A stretch of 64,000 nucleotides of DNA from Gymnopilus junonius (taxonomy: Eukaryota; Basidiomycota; Agaricomycetes; Agaricales; Galerinaceae): positions 186,001 to 250,000 of the forward strand of contig JADNYJ010000029.1 in NCBI GenBank assembly GCA_015501075.1, read 5' to 3'. The position numbers and the translations under genes were made by a program. Under the pieces are notes generated by a model. The model made no database searches, had not been told where the DNA came from, and worked only from the letters and a program-made list of their open reading frames with translations. Shown in pieces: positions 60,789-64,000 of the stretch (positions are counted from its first letter, which is position 1; every line of letters begins with the position of its first letter).

Positions 60789-62914
60789 ATGGGCATGTCT
60801 CCCACTTCCCACCACATGCGTTCTGCGTGGCAGAGTTTTCTGCTCCTTGGGTTGTTCTGTGTGAACACTGCGCTGGGGTTTCCAAGCCAAGCCTTCTTCG
60901 AAAGCGATGACCCAGCCGTAGAAAACTCAACTAATAATAGTGCCCAATGGGACCTCAATGCGGGACCGCCAATTAACTCTACAAGCAATTTTATTTTCAG
61001 CACCGTCAGCTCATTCCTGCAGCACTGGCCGAATACACGGTACAGAAATGGTACGCTTTCTGAGTAAACCTCACATTATGTTTTGACCAAAGATTTTCCT
61101 GCTTTCGAATTCGAGGCCACAACATCGTACCCGGCATAGTACCTGTTGGAACACTCCTCTACCATGGCACATTCAGAAAAGAGATCCCAAATACTCCAGA
61201 ATGGACCGCCACTGACCCAGAGCACTCCTATACATTCTGCAGAAGCCTTCAGTCTGATTCTGGTTGCTGGCATCTGACACTAGTCGCGACGCGCCCGCTT
61301 AAAGTGCTTTACTTTGATGGAAGTAGCGCAGCCAAGATGAACGATGGGCCAATGGATAGCCAAGACTTGGTCGTCTGGAAAGAAGTCAAGCCACAATGGG
61401 CATTCCGTGAGGGGGAAAGGATTGTCCGTCTTTGTGACTGGGGAAAGAAATACGAGATTGATGGTTTTGTGAGGTGAGCACTATGACCCGCCGTTGCAAG
61501 AAATGTTACTGATTATCGATTCAATTGCATTCAAGGATGGAAATGGACTTGTAAGTCCGATGTTTACTCAAAATGCATTGCATCTCCCGATATTGTTTTT
61601 ATTAAAGTGAAATCATGCTCTGCGACTTTCAAGCAGGGGTCAAAACGCTTTCCTTCCTAAATATTGTACCTTCGGCCCCATCAAGAAGAAGACCCGATGA
61701 AGGGCGTCTTCTACCTGATTCTGGAGCTCCTCATCCGACATCCCGAATCTCTATGGCAAAAGTTAGCACTGTTCGAGATTATCCTGAACCTCCAACAGAC
61801 GGTCCGAAAGGGCCCTTCTCTTTAAACCAGATCAATTTTCGGATTATGGAAGCTGGCAGCTGGCATAACCACTTCCCTGGGGACCCGCGCTTCCGACTCG
61901 ACTACTCTCGCATAATTTCTTTCTACGATCCCGTCTTATTCCCAAGCTTGCATGCTGCCCGACTGGGTCAAAAACGACTTGACCATCGGCTGGAAAAAAT
62001 TAGCCCCTTTGATGTCCAGACTTTATTCTCCCAATTTGAGGTCGTTCTCAAAGATTGGCAAGGCATTCCTAGTGGTAGCGGCGTGGACTGGCAGAACATT
62101 ATTAGGGTTGTCACGAATCGATACGCTGAGAGGTTAGAGCTTCTACATTACATTCTTTCTTCAGCTTCTATTGCAAATGCCCCCTTGAAACAGGCCTATA
62201 GGCACATCCAGAGTATGATCACGCCTTACATCCTACACTCTGCCATCCCTCCTTCAAGTGCTGAAAATCTAACTAACCGCGCAGACCATGCATGGGCTTC
62301 CCCTGTATACGAGCTCTGCGCCACCACTCACACAGACCATATCGAAAATTCTGAACTGGCGTTCAACCTTACGCATTCCGAACGTTTTCTGCTAGGTGCG
62401 GTGAAAAATGTGACGCAAGAAATTTGTCGGGTAGTAGTTGGGCTCTGGGCCAAAGGAACAGAAGCAGGCCTTGCAGAGCCTGACCCTACAATGTTCGATG
62501 GCACCAAGGAGACTTCGATAAAGCATGATATTGCTGAAGAACAACTTATCAAAGATTGGCGCGCCAAAGTTGAGGGTCTGATGGCTTGGCTTGATTGGAG
62601 TTATTGGTTGCGATGTCGGCCTGCCTGTACTTACGAGGTTAGTCATAGATTATCCTGCAAAAAAATCTTTCATTAATTCGTTTACATTTCACTTTTTTTT
62701 TTTGCAGGAAATGTGCTACTTACCCACATGGCCATGGTTTTATAAACGCCAGCCAAGATCTATCTTCCTGCGCAATTGGCTTTGGAGGACTGAAGGACAA
62801 GCTGGAGTCGAAACAGATGACGATGAATATGTTACAACTGACCCAGAAGAAAGAGAATGGGATGATCCACAGCCCAGGTGTGTCAGACGCCTGGAGCCTT
62901 TCAATGAATTGTAG
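60789..62914 (+). CDS. Family Z secreted protein, copy 1 (complete)
   Basis: The ATG at 60789 opens an N-terminus with a signal-like FLLLGLFCVNTALGFPS, then WDLNAGPPINSTSNFIFSTV and FLQHWPNTRYRN. After an intron come GHNIVPGIVPVGTLLYHGTF, PEWTATDPEHSYTFCRSL, CWHLTLVATRPLKVLYFDGS and SQDLVVWKEVKPQWAF with CDWGKKYEIDGFVR. A 15-nt exon (61536-61550) then leads to IMLCDFQAGVKTLSFLNIVP. The large exon (61615-62640) is helix-rich: GSWHNHFPGDPRFRLDYSRI, AWASPVYELCATTHTDHI, GAVKNVTQEICRVVVGLW. The last exon ends CVRRLEPFNEL. I know of no characterised member. The L-L-Y-H-G-T patch resembles the His-Gly motif of ADP-ribosyltransferase folds, which is only a hint. A tandem paralog follows at 63429. Confidence 0.8.
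61536..61550 (+). other. 15-nt micro-exon in family Z copy 1
   Basis: The exon GATGGAAATGGACTT lies between a TTCAAG acceptor and a GTAAGTCC donor. It links ...DGFVR to ...EIMLCDFQAG in frame and adds R-M-E-M-D-F. Skipping it would also keep the frame, so its use should be confirmed in RNA. Confidence 0.65.
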
Positions 62915-63428
62915 GATGCATGGGGATTGCAATGCAATATCAATAACAGTAGATTGACTGATCTAGAAATATTGAGGAAGTTTGAAGTAGGTAGCATGTT
63001 CGTAAATATGTAGAAGCGATAAACTAATGAAGTTCCAGATATGCTAGGTTATCGCATAAGTATATACTTCTCACAATGTACACGTACAATGCAACAGAAT
63101 AAAGCAAAAATAATTATAACGTGGCAGGAGATCTTATCTTGTCGACAGGACTGACAAACACGGCTAAAGCCGGAGCGCGTCCCTGTCCAAAATTCAACTC
63201 ATTTCTCTGACCCAATTCTGATTCGCTGCTTAATATTTCCAAATTCCAAGTCGTAATACATTGAGCTGCTTAATCACATACATCTTCAAAAGATACTTAC
63301 TCCTTACTTCTGACCAGCTTTTGGAACCCCGCATGGCAAAATGATGGTGAGCATTTTAAAATTGATAATTATCTCCCGAAGGAGGATTTGCCGAAAACAA
63401 AACTGACTCGACTGTTGATAAGGCAAAC
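62915..63428. other. Intergenic region between tandem family Z genes
   Basis: About 510 bases hold the 3' flank of copy 1 and the promoter of copy 2. A G-A-T-C-T-T-A-T-C-T-T element near 63130 resembles one near 60435 upstream of copy 1, so part of the promoter may also be duplicated. Confidence 0.4.
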
Positions 63429-64000
63429 ATGAGAACCTGTCCAGCAGTTACGCCTCCCATTTCCCTCATGATGGGCCTTGAGTTGCGAGGCATTTTTCTC
63501 TTATGGTTACTCTGCTTGAACACCGCGTTGGGGTATCCAGGACAAACTGTTTTTAAAAGTACTGTCCCAATCGTAAAAAGTTTAACTAACACTACGCAAT
63601 GGGATCTCACTGCGGGACCGCCAATCAACTCTGCCAGTAATCTTATCTTCAGCAGCGTCAATTCGTTCCTCCAGCATTGGCCGAATACACGGTATAGAAA
63701 TGGTGCGCCACGTACACAAGCTCCTGCCCACCTTTACTGAACCTTTACTTTTCTTCCATCTTGAAGGCCACAACATAGTCCCAAGTGTAATACCTGTTGG
63801 GACAATTATATACCACGGAACAGACAAACAGGAGATCCCAAACCACCCGGAATGGGCCGCCACCGACCCAGAGCACTCCTACGTGTTCTGTAGAACCCTG
63901 AAGCCCGACTCTGGCTGTTGGCATTTAACACTTGTTGCGACACGTCCTCTCAAGGTCCTTTACTTCGATGGGAGCAGTGCCGCCAAGATGGACGACGGGC
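63429..64000 (+). CDS. Family Z secreted protein, copy 2 (cut by the right edge)
   Basis: The ATG at 63429 gives an N-terminus with a signal-like IFLLWLLCLNTALGYPGQ. It continues WDLTAGPPINSASNLIFSSV and FLQHWPNTRYRN, then a short intron at the same place as in copy 1. The next exon reads GHNIVPSVIPVGTIIYHGTD, PEWAATDPEHSYVFCRTL and CWHLTLVATRPLKVLYFDGS. It matches copy 1 block for block, with substitutions spread throughout, so the duplication is not very recent. The gene is open at the window end. The first coding bases differ from copy 1, so the start is less certain. Confidence 0.8.

Overview
The window is nuclear DNA of a filamentous basidiomycete, most likely an agaricomycete (mushroom-forming fungus). 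Nearly every recognisable gene is broken by many 50-60 nt spliceosomal introns with GT/AG borders and CTGAC/CTAAC-like branch sites. Genes lie on both strands at roughly one per 2-3 kb, and several families are typical of agaricomycetes: secreted oxalate decarboxylase, DUF1996 protein, wax-synthase-like acyltransferase, and a small secreted family with an N-A-x-R-L-x-x-G-L motif. No rRNA, convincing tRNA, CRISPR array or intact transposon was seen. Gene models below are read by eye from exon homology and splice sites, so outer coordinates are firmer than internal ones. Identifications rest on recognised motifs, not on database searches.

Layout. 0-8.7 kb: 3' end of a RING-type protein (+), a DUF1996 secreted protein (-), a long gene-poor stretch, and a mitochondrial GGQ release-factor-like rescue protein (-). 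12-19 kb: oxalate decarboxylase (-), a HIT-domain protein (-) divergent from the tRNA-His guanylyltransferase Thg1 (+). 20-25 kb: a Ubp8/USP22-type deubiquitinase (-) divergent from an acidic nuclear-looking protein (+). 29-35 kb: fork-head transcription factor (-) and wax-synthase-like membrane acyltransferase (-). 35-47 kb: copies of two unnamed families, X (about 300 aa, unknown) and Y (small secreted), in inverted orientation around a Ser/Thr-rich single-pass membrane protein (+) and the casein kinase 2 beta subunit (-). 47-57 kb: a kinase with N-terminal hydrophobic segments (-), a leucine-rich-repeat protein (-), a class 3 lipase (+) and a multi-BRCT Dpb11/TopBP1/Rad4-like protein (-). 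58-64 kb: a single-pass membrane protein (-) and two tandem paralogs of an unnamed secreted family Z (+), the second cut by the window edge.

The genes do not form one pathway. Housekeeping functions (Thg1, CK2 beta, Ubp8, Dpb11, mitochondrial rescue factor) are interspersed with secreted or surface proteins. The items most worth following are the inverted X/Y duplication with one live-looking and two decayed X copies, the tandem Z pair, and tiny exons and GC-AG introns that would defeat gene finders. A recurrent pattern of apparent single-base deletions breaks otherwise well-formed genes and probably reflects consensus errors more than biology.
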